Shown here piece after piece: positions 8,966 to 17,447 of a DNA stretch of 64,000 nucleotides. This DNA comes from UBA1227 sp045629305 (GTDB lineage Bacteria > Bacillota > Clostridia > Oscillospirales > Acutalibacteraceae). The translations under genes were made by a program, and so were the position numbers. The notes under the pieces are model-generated. The model saw nothing but the letters and a program-made list of their open reading frames with translations, made no database searches and was not told the DNA's origin. Position 1 is the first letter of the stretch, and each line of letters opens with the position of its first letter. The stretch is from NCBI GenBank assembly GCA_045629305.1, contig JAZQQZ010000015.1, forward strand, positions 1 through 64,000, read 5' to 3'.

Positions 8966-8995
8966 TTGACAATATTATTATATATATAATATAAT
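8966..8995 (+). promoter_or_regulatory. rpmH operon promoter
   Basis: TTGACA (8966-8971) and TATAAT (8990-8995) are both perfect consensus elements with an 18-nt spacer. They lie about 35 nt upstream of the rpmH ribosome-binding site. This should drive rpmH-rnpA-yidD-yidC. Confidence 0.8.
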
Positions 8996-9031
8996 AAGCA
9001 CTTGCAAGTTTAATGAATGGAGGGAAGTATA

Positions 9032-9166
9032 ATGAAAAGAACATTCCAGCCTAAAAAAAGACAGAGAAGCAAGGTTCATGGTTTCCGCGCAAGAATGTCT
9101 GATTCAAACGGACGTAAGGTACTCGCTCGTCGTAGAGCTAAGGGTAGAAAGAGCCTTACAGTTTAA
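9032..9166 (+). CDS. rpmH: 50S ribosomal protein L34
   Basis: This 44-residue highly basic protein begins MKRTFQPKKRQRSK and ends RRRAKGRKSLTV, the standard L34 pattern. L34 is a late-assembling protein of the large ribosomal subunit. The ATG follows GGAGGGA at good spacing. It is the first gene of rpmH-rnpA-yidD-yidC and lies next to oriC, as in nearly all bacteria. Confidence 0.97.
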   Translation: MKRTFQPKKRQRSKVHGFRARMSDSNGRKVLARRRAKGRKSLTV

Positions 9167-9180
9167 TTGAGGACGAAACA

Positions 9181-9525
9181 TTGTCTGATGCAGTAGTATT
9201 AAATCAGAATACCGATTTCAAGCGCCTCTATAAGCGAGGCGCTTCATATGCGAATCCTGCACTGGTTCTCTATGTAATGAAAAACCGTGCGGGAATTTGT
9301 CGTATAGGGATAACTTCGAGTAAAAAGATTGGTAATGCTGTAGCGCGAAACAAGTCGCGACGTCTTATCCGCGCAGCTTTTCATGATGTATATAAAGAGC
9401 ATGAAAAAGAGATGCAAGGATACGATATGATCTTCGTATGTAGAGTAAAAACTAGATTTAAAAAGAGTACAGAGCTTAAAGAAATAATGCTCGACCAGCT
9501 TCATGATGCTGGCATTATAAGTTAA
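9181..9525 (+). CDS. rnpA: Ribonuclease P protein component
   Basis: RnpA is the protein cofactor of RNase P; it helps the catalytic RNA bind pre-tRNA 5' leaders. The 114-residue length is typical. The RNR signature region appears as GNAVARNKSRRLIRAAFHD, around residues 51-69, and the N-terminal FKRLYKRG loop is also characteristic. Translation starts at TTG (9181) with GAGGA 7 nt upstream. The gene lies 14 nt after rpmH and 4 nt before yidD. Confidence 0.96.
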   Translation: MSDAVVLNQNTDFKRLYKRGASYANPALVLYVMKNRAGICRIGITSSKKIGNAVARNKSRRLIRAAFHDVYKEHEKEMQGYDMIFVCRVKTRFKKSTELKEIMLDQLHDAGIIS

Positions 9526-9529
9526 GTCT

Positions 9530-9754
9530 ATGAAAGACATTTTAATTTCGATTATCAAGTTTTACAGAAAACATATTTCGCCACTTAAACCACCTACTTG
9601 TAAGTTTTATCCGACATGTTCGGAGTATGGAATCACAGCTATAGAAAGATTTGGAGCAGTTAAAGGATCTTTATTGACACTGTGGCGAATAATCAGATGC
9701 AGTCCCCTCACGGCGGGAGGGTACGATCCTGTTCCAGAAAAGAAGGTTAAGTAA
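9530..9754 (+). CDS. yidD: Membrane protein insertion efficiency factor YidD
   Basis: This 74-residue YidD-family protein shows the family hallmark cysteine cluster in PPTCKFYPTCSEYG and the C-terminal CSPLTAGGYDPVP. YidD is a small peripheral membrane protein thought to help YidC insert proteins; its mechanism is unclear. The stop codon overlaps the yidC start by one base (TAATG), indicating coupled translation. Confidence 0.94.
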   Translation: MKDILISIIKFYRKHISPLKPPTCKFYPTCSEYGITAIERFGAVKGSLLTLWRIIRCSPLTAGGYDPVPEKKVK

Positions 9755-10701
9755 TGAATTTTATTTATGATGTTTTCTCCTATCCTTTTGGATGGTTATT
9801 GTGGTTACTTTACCAAGCATTTGGTCATAACTACGCTTTATCTCTCATAGCTTTTACTTTGCTTGCTAAACTCATTATTTTACCAAGCAGTATTAGCACA
9901 CAGAAAAATCAGGCTAAAACTCTTAGAACTCGTTCTAAGATTGAAAAAATAAGACAGAAATATGCCGGAGATCAGGCAAAGATAAATGAAGAACTCAATG
10001 CGTTCTATCAAAAAGAGGGCTATGGTTCAATGACAGCAGGTTGCGGTTCCCTGCTCATCCAGTTCCCTATTATCATTGGTCTTTATGGTGCTATTTATAA
10101 GCCACTTTCTTATATACTTAGAATTGACAAGGCAACACTTGAGACACTCACAAATGCAGCATCAACTTTCCAGTCAAATAGTAAGAATATAAGACTCAAC
10201 GAAATTCTTGTATTGTCTCATACAGACGAGCTTAAAGCAAAGCTTCCTGATATACCTGATAAGGTATGGGATCAAATTACAAACTTTGATTTCACAGCAT
10301 TTGGATTCGATCTTGGTGCTACACCATCAACTTATGGTTGGAAATCAATTTATGCACTTGTTCCTGTTGCAGCATTCCTCGCAGCAATGCTCACATCAAT
10401 TTACAGCTTAATTAAGACAAGAAAGAACACACCAGATGCAGCAAATACAGCTTCAATGGGTTGTATGCTTCTCTTTATGCCTTTCATGTCTCTTTGGCTC
10501 GCATACACCTTCCCTATCGGTATCGGTGTATATTGGGCAATTAATAGCTTACTCAGCTTTTTCCAGATGCTTATCTTGAATAAGGTCTATGAGCCGAAAC
10601 GCGTTATTGCAAAGATGATGGTCGACGAGACTAATGTCCGTCGTTCTAAAGAGGAATCTGTAAAGATTAATACAGAGCTTCTCAATGAAAACAAAATATA
10701 A
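9754..10701 (+). CDS. yidC: Membrane protein insertase YidC/Oxa1 (SpoIIIJ type)
   Basis: YidC inserts membrane proteins alone or with SecYEG. The 315-residue protein has the five-helix Gram-positive core: a hydrophobic N-terminal helix (WLLWLLYQAFG), the helix SLIAFTLLAKLIILP, a charged cytoplasmic hairpin (KIEKIRQKYAGDQAKINEE), and C-terminal helices ending IGVYWAINSLLSFFQMLIL. I see no lipobox cysteine at the N-terminus, unlike B. subtilis SpoIIIJ. An inserted loop at about residues 125-190 is longer than in many relatives. A terminator-like hairpin separates the gene from jag. Confidence 0.95.
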   Translation: MNFIYDVFSYPFGWLLWLLYQAFGHNYALSLIAFTLLAKLIILPSSISTQKNQAKTLRTRSKIEKIRQKYAGDQAKINEELNAFYQKEGYGSMTAGCGSLLIQFPIIIGLYGAIYKPLSYILRIDKATLETLTNAASTFQSNSKNIRLNEILVLSHTDELKAKLPDIPDKVWDQITNFDFTAFGFDLGATPSTYGWKSIYALVPVAAFLAAMLTSIYSLIKTRKNTPDAANTASMGCMLLFMPFMSLWLAYTFPIGIGVYWAINSLLSFFQMLILNKVYEPKRVIAKMMVDETNVRRSKEESVKINTELLNENKI

Positions 10702-10711
10702 GTGAAACCTA

Positions 10712-10757
10712 AACCGCCGCTTATTGTTTAATAATCAATAATTGGCGGTTTTTATTT
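10712..10757 (+). terminator. Terminator or attenuator between yidC and jag
   Basis: AACCGCC (10712-10718) pairs with GGCGGTT (10744-10750), with an inner TTATTG/CAATAA stem, followed by a T-rich tract. It ends 15 nt before the jag start, so jag is either expressed by read-through or has its own promoter; I see no obvious promoter in the remaining space. Confidence 0.7.
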
Positions 10758-10771
10758 ATACGGAGGTTAAT

Positions 10772-11743
10772 ATGATTAAAGAAGCAGTAGCAACTGGTGC
10801 AACTATTGAAGATGCACAGCAAGCTGCCATTCTCGCACTTGACGCTCCAATGTCAGCAGATATTCAGTTTGAAATCCTTTCTATGCCAGAGAAAAAGGTA
10901 CTTGGTATCTTCGGTGGCAAGCAGGCTGAAGTTCGTGCTTACTATGAAGCTCCAGATGAGAAGCCAGCAAAGAGTGCTGCACCAAAGAAAAAAAAGCAGG
11001 AGAAGCCTGCTGAGAAGACAGAAAAGAAAGCTACACCAGAAAAAGAAGTTCCAAAAGCAGAGGAACCAGAAGTTCCAGCAGAGACAATCGAGCTTGATGC
11101 TTGTCCAGAAAACGTAAAGAAAGCTTATGCTTATCTTGAAACTCTTATTGCAGGTATCGGCGTTGGTGGTACCCACATCGAAATAAAGAAAAGAGATTTA
11201 GATTTCTTCTTCTTTATCACATGTGATGAGGATTACAGCCTTCTTATTGGAAGACGCGGTGAAACTCTTGATTCTATTCAGTATCTTGTTCGTCTTGTAG
11301 CTAACAAGACTAAGAACGATGCAGAATTCTCTAAGATTTCAATCAATATTGGAAACTATAGAGAAAAGCGTGAAGCAACTCTCAAGGATATCGCAAGACG
11401 CACAGCTTCTAAGGTTAAAAAGTATGGAAGAAATATAGCTCTCGATCCAATGAATCCTTATGAGCGTAGAATAATCCATACAGAGGTTGCTAAGATTGAT
11501 GATGTAATTTCCTATTCTGTAGGTTCTGATGCCGATAGAAAGGTTATCATCGCACTTGAAGAGGGCGCGAAGCCAACTAGCCCTCGCAAGTCTTACGGTA
11601 ACAACCGTGGTGGTTACCGCGGCGGCCGTGGAGGCAGACCACAGGCAGAGCCTGTTGCAATTCCTACACGTGCCCCTCGTGCAGACGCCGAGGGCGTAAG
11701 ATATGGCAAGATTTTGCCAAAGTCAGCAGAGACTGAAGAATAA
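10772..11743 (+). CDS. jag: RNA-binding protein Jag/KhpB
   Basis: Jag (KhpB) is an RNA-binding protein with Jag_N, KH and R3H domains, linked in other Gram-positive bacteria to cell elongation and division control. The ATG at 10772 follows CGGAGG; an upstream in-frame TTG falls inside the hairpin and is unlikely. Residues 1-50 are the Jag_N domain (GIFGGKQAEV). Residues about 55-105 are a K/E/P-rich low-complexity linker. The KH domain follows, with its GRRGETLD loop, and then the R3H domain (RRIIHTEVAKIDDVISYSVG). The C-terminal 50 residues are an arginine/glycine-rich tail (GGYRGGRGGRP) that I do not associate with typical Jag proteins. Confidence 0.92.
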   Translation: MIKEAVATGATIEDAQQAAILALDAPMSADIQFEILSMPEKKVLGIFGGKQAEVRAYYEAPDEKPAKSAAPKKKKQEKPAEKTEKKATPEKEVPKAEEPEVPAETIELDACPENVKKAYAYLETLIAGIGVGGTHIEIKKRDLDFFFFITCDEDYSLLIGRRGETLDSIQYLVRLVANKTKNDAEFSKISINIGNYREKREATLKDIARRTASKVKKYGRNIALDPMNPYERRIIHTEVAKIDDVISYSVGSDADRKVIIALEEGAKPTSPRKSYGNNRGGYRGGRGGRPQAEPVAIPTRAPRADAEGVRYGKILPKSAETEE

Positions 11744-11755
11744 GATAAAAAGAAA

Positions 11756-11790
11756 GACCTTGGTTCTATGTGAAACCAAGGTCCTTTTTT
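11756..11790. terminator. Bidirectional terminator between jag and serS
   Basis: GACCTTGGTT (11756-11765) and AACCAAGGTC (11774-11783) form a 10-bp stem with an 8-nt loop. A T-run follows on the plus strand, and an A-rich stretch on the other side gives Ts on the minus strand. It serves two convergent genes. Confidence 0.88.
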
Positions 11791-11798
11791 ATGTTCAA

Positions 11799-13088
11799 TT
11801 ATTTTTTAGGGATAAGTTTTTCCTGTCCACCCATGTAAGGACGAAGAACTTCTGGAATGTTTACAGAGCCATCGGCCTGGAGGTTGTTCTCAAGGAATGC
11901 AATAAGCATACGAGGAGGAGCAACAACTGTATTATTGAGTGTATGAGGAAGATACATATTGCCATCCTCCCCTTTTACACGCATCTTAAGTCTACGTGCC
12001 TGTGCATCAGAGAGGTTAGAGCATGAGCATACTTCAAAGTATTTCTGCTGTCTTGGTGACCAAGCTTCGATATCGCAAGACTTAACCTTTAAGTCTGCGA
12101 GGTCACCTGAGCAACATTCAAGCTGACGAACTGGAATATCCAAGCTTCTAAAGAGCTCTACGGACATCTTCCACATCTTTTCGTACCATTCCATAGACTC
12201 TTCTGGCTTACATACAACAATCATTTCCTGCTTCTCGAACTGGTGGATTCTATATACACCACGTTCTTCGATGCCATGGGCACCCTTCTCTTTTCTGAAA
12301 CAAGGAGAATAACTTGTAAGTGTCTGTGGGAGTGTATTTTCTGGAATAATTTGATTGATGAATTTGCCGATCATGGAGTGCTCTGATGTTCCGATAAGAT
12401 AGAGGTCTTCGCCCTCAATCTTATACATCATACCCTCCATATCGCTCTGGCTCATAACGCCTTCGACAACGTTTCCATGAATCATAAAAGGTGGAATACA
12501 GTATGTAAATCCTTTGTTTATCATGAAATCACGCGCATAAGCGAGGATTGAACTATGAAGACGAGCGATGTCGCCCATAAGATAATAGAAACCGTTACCT
12601 GATGTTCTTCCGGCTGCATCAATATCGATACCATCGAAAGCTTCCATAATCTCTGTATGATAAGGAACTTCGAATTCTGGTACAACTGGATCGCCAAATC
12701 TTTCAACTTCGACATTGAAAGAATCGTCTTTTCCGATTGGAACAGATGGATCGATGATGTTCGGAATGAGCATCATAATTTTTGTAACTTTCTCAGTGAG
12801 TTCATCTTGACGCTTTGAAAGTTCATCGAGCTCAGCTGCCTGAGAAGTAACATTCTCTTTGAGAGCCATAGCTTCGTCTTTCTTTCCCTGCGCCATAAGG
12901 TTTCCGATCTCTTTAGAAATTTTATTTCTATTTTGACGGAGCTCATCAGCACGGGTTGTAACCTGTCTCTTTTCCTCATCGAGAGCGATAACTTCGTCTA
13001 CGAGAGGAAGTTTATCGTCCTGGAATTTTTTCTTTATATTTTCTTTTACAATATCTGGGTTTTCTCTTACGAATTTAATATCAAGCAT
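11799..13088 (-). CDS. serS: Seryl-tRNA synthetase
   Basis: SerRS charges tRNA-Ser. The 429-residue class II enzyme has the N-terminal long coiled-coil arm (residues about 25-105, rich in K/E/L) that reaches the tRNA variable arm. The class II catalytic core shows motif 2 (FRKEKGAHGIEERGVYRIHQF) and motif 3 (LNNTVVAPPRMLIAFLENN). It lies 14 nt after parB and closes the leftward block. Being transcribed toward oriC, it is head-on to the replication fork. Confidence 0.96.
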   Translation of the reverse strand: MLDIKFVRENPDIVKENIKKKFQDDKLPLVDEVIALDEEKRQVTTRADELRQNRNKISKEIGNLMAQGKKDEAMALKENVTSQAAELDELSKRQDELTEKVTKIMMLIPNIIDPSVPIGKDDSFNVEVERFGDPVVPEFEVPYHTEIMEAFDGIDIDAAGRTSGNGFYYLMGDIARLHSSILAYARDFMINKGFTYCIPPFMIHGNVVEGVMSQSDMEGMMYKIEGEDLYLIGTSEHSMIGKFINQIIPENTLPQTLTSYSPCFRKEKGAHGIEERGVYRIHQFEKQEMIVVCKPEESMEWYEKMWKMSVELFRSLDIPVRQLECCSGDLADLKVKSCDIEAWSPRQQKYFEVCSCSNLSDAQARRLKMRVKGEDGNMYLPHTLNNTVVAPPRMLIAFLENNLQADGSVNIPEVLRPYMGGQEKLIPKK

Positions 13089-13102
13089 TTATCAGTTTTC
13101 TC

Positions 13103-13960
13103 CTATTCTGCGTCAAGTTGCTTTGCAAGCTTTTTCAAATCTTCTTTATTGAAGAATTCCATCTCAAGAGTTCCACCGTTCTTTGATGCGTTTACTTTTA
13201 CCTTACGGCCTAAAGTACTTGAGAGTGCAAGTTCTACTTCATCATAGAAAGTATCGCGTTTCTTTTGATTCTTAGATGGCTTCTTATCGCCCTTTTTGCC
13301 TTGTTTTGCAAGGTTTTCTACATCACGAACAGAGAGATCCTTCTTTGTGATTTCATCTGCAATTTGTTCCATCTCCGCTTCATTTTCGAAACCGAGAAGT
13401 GCACGGGCATGGCCTGCGCTGATCTTGCCTGTCTTAGTAAGGTCACGGATATTCTTCGGAAGACCGAGAAGTCGAAGTGAGTTCGCAATTGCTGGACGCG
13501 AGCGTCCTACTCGTGCTGCAGCCTCTTCTTGAGTGAGGTTGTAGCGCTCGATGAGAAGCTGAAGTCCTTCAGCTTCCTCTATAGGATTGAGATCCTCGCG
13601 CTGCAAGTTCTCAATAAGAGCGATCTCCATAGCTTGTTCGTCGGACATCTCTTTTATAACAACAGGAACTTCTGAAAGTCCTGCCATACGGGATGCACGC
13701 CAGCGGCGCTCACCTGCTACAAGTTGATAGGAGCCGTCCGTCATAGGACGAACAAGCAATGGCTGTAGCACGCCGTTTCGCTCGATGCTATTTGCAAGCT
13801 CAGCAAGAGCTCTTTCATCGAATGTTTTACGAGGCTGTTCTTTATTTGGTTCAATTTCGTTAAGTTTAAGAGTTGTAGGTCCGTTTCCACCGATGTCATC
13901 TATCGCATTATCAAGGAAAAGAGCATCAAGGCCACGACCAAGTCCAGTTTTTTTAGCCAT
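13103..13960 (-). CDS. parB: Chromosome partitioning protein ParB (Spo0J)
   Basis: ParB binds parS, hydrolyses CTP and slides to form the partition complex that loads SMC and is moved by ParA. The 285-residue protein begins MAKKTGLGRGLDALF, a basic ParA-interacting N-terminus. It has the CTP-binding motifs VAGERRWRAS and ENLQREDLNPIEEAEG, followed by the helix-turn-helix LTQEEAAARVGRSRPAIANSLRLL that reads parS. It sits 4 nt downstream of parA, and two perfect parS sites lie within 2.5 kb. No noc paralogue is present beside rsmG. Confidence 0.97.
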   Translation of the reverse strand: MAKKTGLGRGLDALFLDNAIDDIGGNGPTTLKLNEIEPNKEQPRKTFDERALAELANSIERNGVLQPLLVRPMTDGSYQLVAGERRWRASRMAGLSEVPVVIKEMSDEQAMEIALIENLQREDLNPIEEAEGLQLLIERYNLTQEEAAARVGRSRPAIANSLRLLGLPKNIRDLTKTGKISAGHARALLGFENEAEMEQIADEITKKDLSVRDVENLAKQGKKGDKKPSKNQKKRDTFYDEVELALSSTLGRKVKVNASKNGGTLEMEFFNKEDLKKLAKQLDAE

Positions 13961-13964
13961 TTAC

Positions 13965-14735
13965 TTACCCCCTCTTATTCTGCTTAAGGAATTCTGATGC
14001 AAGACTATCGTATGCAATAGCACCCTTAGAGTTTTTATCGAAATACATTACAGGAATGCCGTAGGAAGGCGCTTCCGAGAGTCTTACGTTTCTTGGAATT
14101 ACTGATGCATAGACTTTCTTCGGGAAGAATTTCTTAATCTCTGATACCACTTGCTGGGTGAGATTGAGTCTACCATCATACATAGTGAGAACAACGCCTT
14201 CGAGATCAAGCATTGGATTGTAGAGACGCTTAATCTGACGGATTGTTGACATGAGCTGTGAAAGTCCCTCAAGTGCGTAGTATTCGCATTGGATAGGGAT
14301 TATTACTGTATCAGAAGCGCAGAGTGCGTTTAATGTAATCAATCCAAGAGATGGCGGGCAATCAAGGAAGATGAAGTCATAGTCGTCGTAAAGTGGAAGA
14401 AGCGCGTTCTTAAGCCTTGCTTCCCTCTTTGTTACATCTATTAGTTCAAGTTCTGCGCCTGCCAAATTCATGTTCGATGGAAGCACATCCACGCCTTTGT
14501 ATTTAGTCTTAATGATAACATCTTTAGGGTTTACGTTGTTGATAAGCACGTCATATGAGGAATTTTCCAATGAGCGTTTATCTATACCAAAGCCACTTGT
14601 TGAGTTACCCTGAGCATCTATATCAACAAGAAGAACTCTTTTGTCGCGTGCTCCTATAGCTGCGATCAAGTTTACAGCAGTGGTTGTCTTACCGACGCCA
14701 CCTTTCTGGTTTACGATTGAAACGATCTTGGCCAT
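13965..14735 (-). CDS. parA: Chromosome partitioning ATPase ParA (Soj)
   Basis: ParA/Soj is a deviant Walker ATPase that binds DNA as an ATP dimer and moves ParB-parS complexes; in Bacillus it also acts on DnaA. I place the start at the ATG at 14735 (MAKIVSIVNQKGG), because AAAGGAGGT lies just upstream and the 10 codons before it are not conserved in style. It shows the deviant Walker A KGGVGKTT, the DIDAQGNST switch I motif and FIFLDCPPSLG switch II. The gene leads a parA-parB-serS run and has its own leader downstream of the parS-terminator. Confidence 0.97.
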   Translation of the reverse strand: MAKIVSIVNQKGGVGKTTTAVNLIAAIGARDKRVLLVDIDAQGNSTSGFGIDKRSLENSSYDVLINNVNPKDVIIKTKYKGVDVLPSNMNLAGAELELIDVTKREARLKNALLPLYDDYDFIFLDCPPSLGLITLNALCASDTVIIPIQCEYYALEGLSQLMSTIRQIKRLYNPMLDLEGVVLTMYDGRLNLTQQVVSEIKKFFPKKVYASVIPRNVRLSEAPSYGIPVMYFDKNSKGAIAYDSLASEFLKQNKRG

Positions 14736-14810
14736 AAAAGTACCTCCTTTGTTTTGAATTATCAAAATTCTGCAATTATATTAACATACATATATATAAT
14801 AATAAAGAGG

Positions 14811-14851
14811 AAAAAATAAAAAGGCCGTATGTTTCACGTGAAACATACGGC
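14811..14851 (-). terminator. parS site that also forms the rsmG-operon terminator
   Basis: A perfect 28-nt palindrome spans 14824-14851. Its centre (14830-14845) is TGTTTCACGTGAAACA, a full match to the Bacillus parS consensus. On the minus strand the palindrome is followed at once by a T-rich run (14811-14823), so the rsmG transcript would fold a strong hairpin plus U-tract. The extra GCCGTA/TACGGC pairs outside parS lengthen the stem, which argues that the termination role is selected. It lies between rsmG and parA. Confidence 0.85.
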
Positions 14852-14864
14852 ACTGTTCTACAAC

Positions 14865-15575
14865 TTATAGTGGTTTCTTTTGCATCTGACCCTTAGGTCT
14901 TGGGTATTTAGGCGGAGTGTTTGATTTTTTCAAAATATTTATAATAGCACGCTCTCCGCAGCCAGGAAGTTCATAAGAATCAAAGGATTTAAGCTCTCCA
15001 CCGAGAGTTTTTACTGCATTCTCCCCTATTTCCCATTCCTCTTTGGCACCGGCACCCTTCATAGAAATGAAAGAACCACCTATTTTAACAAAAGGAAGAC
15101 AATATTCAGAGAGATCACGTAGATTCGATACAGCTCTTGCTGTCGCGAGGTCAAATTCCTCACGGAATCTATCGTCCTGGCCTGCATCCTCTGCTCTCAT
15201 ATGGACAACTTCTGCAGAAAGGCCCAGCTTTTCTAATATATCCTTTATTACATTAAGTTTCTTCTCTGTGCTATCAAGAAGTGTCATTTTAAGGTCTGGA
15301 TACATTATAAGAAGAACTATTCCAGGAAAACCTGCCCCAGTTCCTACGTCTATAACCTTTTCGGATCCTTTTAGTGGATTATATTTTAGAAAAGCAAGGC
15401 AATCTATGAAATGCTTTTCAACTATTCCCTCTGGATCAGTTATTGCTGTGAGATTGATACGCTCGTTCCAATATACAAGAAGTTCTGCATACTTATCGAA
15501 ACGATCAAGAGCTTCTGTATCAAGATTTATCCCAATATCAGCAGCACGGGCTTTTAGTAAGTCTTTGTTTATCAT
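14865..15575 (-). CDS. rsmG: 16S rRNA (guanine527-N7)-methyltransferase RsmG
   Basis: RsmG (GidB) uses S-adenosylmethionine to methylate G527 of 16S rRNA; its loss gives low-level streptomycin resistance in other species. The 236-residue length fits. The SAM-binding motif is VIDVGTGAGFPGIVL (about residues 73-87), with the downstream DSTEKKLNVIKDI and the ARAVSNLRDLSEYCLP region typical of GidB. The start overlaps the mnmG stop by one base. The C-terminus ends in a basic tail (PKYPRPKGQMQKKPL). Confidence 0.95.
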   Translation of the reverse strand: MINKDLLKARAADIGINLDTEALDRFDKYAELLVYWNERINLTAITDPEGIVEKHFIDCLAFLKYNPLKGSEKVIDVGTGAGFPGIVLLIMYPDLKMTLLDSTEKKLNVIKDILEKLGLSAEVVHMRAEDAGQDDRFREEFDLATARAVSNLRDLSEYCLPFVKIGGSFISMKGAGAKEEWEIGENAVKTLGGELKSFDSYELPGCGERAIINILKKSNTPPKYPRPKGQMQKKPL

Positions 15576-17446
15576 TATAACTTCTCCTTTTCCAAATAAA
15601 TGAGAAGTACTGATATATCTGCAGGACTTACTCCGTCAATTCTGCTTGCTTGGCCAACGCTTGCAGGCTTTATCTTAGAGAGCTTTTCACGTGCTTCTAG
15701 TCTAAGATTCATTATTTTATTGTAATCAAGTGTCTCTGGAAGCTTTTTGCCTTCAAGTCTACGCATTTCATTTATGCTAGATTGCTGGCGCTTAATATAA
15801 CCCTCATATTTTGCTTCGATTTCGACTTCTTCACAGACATCGTCTGGAAGTTCTGGTCTTGTTGCGTCAAATGGAGCGAGATCATCATAGCTAAGTTCCG
15901 GTCTTCTTATAAGCTCTATAAGTTTTGTTCCGGTTTTCATTGGAGATGTTTCACGTGAAACAAGTAGATTGTTTAACTCATCTGAAGGTGCAATTGTGGT
16001 TGTTTTAACGCGCATAAGCTCTTCATCGATGAGTTTCTGCTTTTCAATAATCTCGTCATAGCGTTCTTTAGGTATAAGGCCAAGTTCGTAGCCGTACTTC
16101 GTAAGACGAAGATCGGCATTATCTTGGCGTAGAACAAGTCTATATTCAGAACGAGAAGTCATCATTCTATAAGGTTCTGTGAGATCCTTAGTAATAAGGT
16201 CATCTATAAGGGTTCCGATATAGCTGGAAGCTCTATCAAGGATAAATGGCGGCTTATTCTGCACAAGAAGAGCCGCATTTATACCTGCGACGATTCCTTG
16301 TGCTGCTGCTTCTTCATAACCGGAGGAGGAGCAGAAGGTACCACAGCCAAATAGGCCAGGGAAGTCAAGGAATTCAAGTGTAGGCTTTAAAAACCTTGGA
16401 TCTACGCAATCATACTCGATTGCGTAAGCAGTTCTTATAACCTCAATATTCTCGAATCCTGGGATAGTTCTAAGGAATTTAAGTTGAACATCCTCAGGAA
16501 GGGAAGAGGAGAGGCCCTGTAAATACATTTCTTGTGTGTTAAGGCCACATGGCTCTATAAATATCTGATGACGTTCCTTTTTCGGGAATGTCATTACTTT
16601 ACTTTCAATAGAAGGACAATATCTAGGACCAACACCTTCGATACTACCATTGTAAAGAGGGGAGCGGTCGAGGTTATCGAGAATAACCTGCTTTGTCTCA
16701 TCTGTTGTATATGTGATATGGCACACTGCTTTATTCTCTGGAGTAAAGCTCTTGTCGTGGGAGAAGCGTACGAGTTTTTCGTCAGCTTCTTGAACCTCTA
16801 AGTTCTCAAAATTGATTGATCTCTTATTGGCTCTGGATGGTGTGCCTGTCTTAAATCTTCTTGTTTTAATACCAAGTTTATGTAAAGCATCTGAGAGGTC
16901 ATTCGATGGGAACATGCCGTCTGGACCTGATGGATAATTGACATCGCCAACATAAACACGGCCTCTTAAAAATGTGCCAGTTGCTATAACTACGCACTTT
17001 GCGGTGTATATAGCCTCGAGCTTAGTCCTAAGTTCCCAGAGGCCTTCGGGCTGTTGTTTAATATCAACAATCTCCGCTTGGCGGAGGTCTAAATTCTCGC
17101 AAGTCTCAAGAACGTTCTTCATATATGCAGAATAATCTCTTCTGTCGACCTGGGCGCGAGGGGAGTGAACGGCAGGGCCCTTTCCGAGGTTGAGCATACG
17201 GCTCTGAATCATATTGTGATCCGTTGCGAGACCCATTTCTCCGCCGAGCGCGTCAATCTCTTTTACGAGGGTTCCCTTGGAAGTTCCGCCAATAGCTGTG
17301 TTGCAAGGGCAGTTGCCGACCCAGTCTGCACTAATAGTGAAGACTACAGTGGAGGCGCCCATACGCGCAGCAGCAAGGCCGGCTTCAATGCCAGCATGTC
17401 CTGCGCCTATAATGGCAACATCATATGATTTAGCGAAATACTCCAT
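15575..17446 (-). CDS. mnmG: tRNA uridine-34 5-carboxymethylaminomethyl modification enzyme MnmG
   Basis: MnmG (GidA) with MnmE makes the cmnm5 modification at the wobble uridine of several tRNAs, using FAD and a folate donor. The 623-residue protein starts with the FAD dinucleotide motif GAGHAGIEAGLAAARMG and includes the catalytic-cysteine region GNCPCNTAIGG and the second family motif FKTGTPSRANKRSINF. The coding sequence contains a perfect parS site at 15947-15962, read as V-S-R-E-T in frame. It lies 1 nt from mnmE and overlaps rsmG by 1 nt. Confidence 0.97.
   Translation of the reverse strand: MEYFAKSYDVAIIGAGHAGIEAGLAAARMGASTVVFTISADWVGNCPCNTAIGGTSKGTLVKEIDALGGEMGLATDHNMIQSRMLNLGKGPAVHSPRAQVDRRDYSAYMKNVLETCENLDLRQAEIVDIKQQPEGLWELRTKLEAIYTAKCVVIATGTFLRGRVYVGDVNYPSGPDGMFPSNDLSDALHKLGIKTRRFKTGTPSRANKRSINFENLEVQEADEKLVRFSHDKSFTPENKAVCHITYTTDETKQVILDNLDRSPLYNGSIEGVGPRYCPSIESKVMTFPKKERHQIFIEPCGLNTQEMYLQGLSSSLPEDVQLKFLRTIPGFENIEVIRTAYAIEYDCVDPRFLKPTLEFLDFPGLFGCGTFCSSSGYEEAAAQGIVAGINAALLVQNKPPFILDRASSYIGTLIDDLITKDLTEPYRMMTSRSEYRLVLRQDNADLRLTKYGYELGLIPKERYDEIIEKQKLIDEELMRVKTTTIAPSDELNNLLVSRETSPMKTGTKLIELIRRPELSYDDLAPFDATRPELPDDVCEEVEIEAKYEGYIKRQQSSINEMRRLEGKKLPETLDYNKIMNLRLEAREKLSKIKPASVGQASRIDGVSPADISVLLIYLEKEKL
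15947..15962. promoter_or_regulatory. parS site inside mnmG
   Basis: TGTTTCACGTGAAACA matches the parS consensus TGTTNCACGTGAAACA at every position. It is palindromic and lies about 1.1 kb from the intergenic parS, within the parA-parB neighbourhood and about 7 kb from oriC. It should be a ParB loading site. Confidence 0.92.
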
Positions 17447-17447
17447 T

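Larger units (their letters stand above)
8832..9031. other. dnaA-rpmH intergenic region, second half of oriC
   Basis: This 200-nt AT-rich gap separates the divergent dnaA and rpmH genes and carries both promoters. Between them is an inverted repeat, TTTCAACAAT (8932-8941) and ATTGTTGAAA (8952-8961), with a 10-nt spacer. The left arm overlaps the dnaA -35 and the right arm ends 4 nt before the rpmH -35, so one bound protein could affect both genes. TTTATCACA (8911-8919) and TTTTCAACA (8931-8939) each differ from the DnaA box at two positions and may be weak boxes. I see no perfect DnaA box here. Confidence 0.6.
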
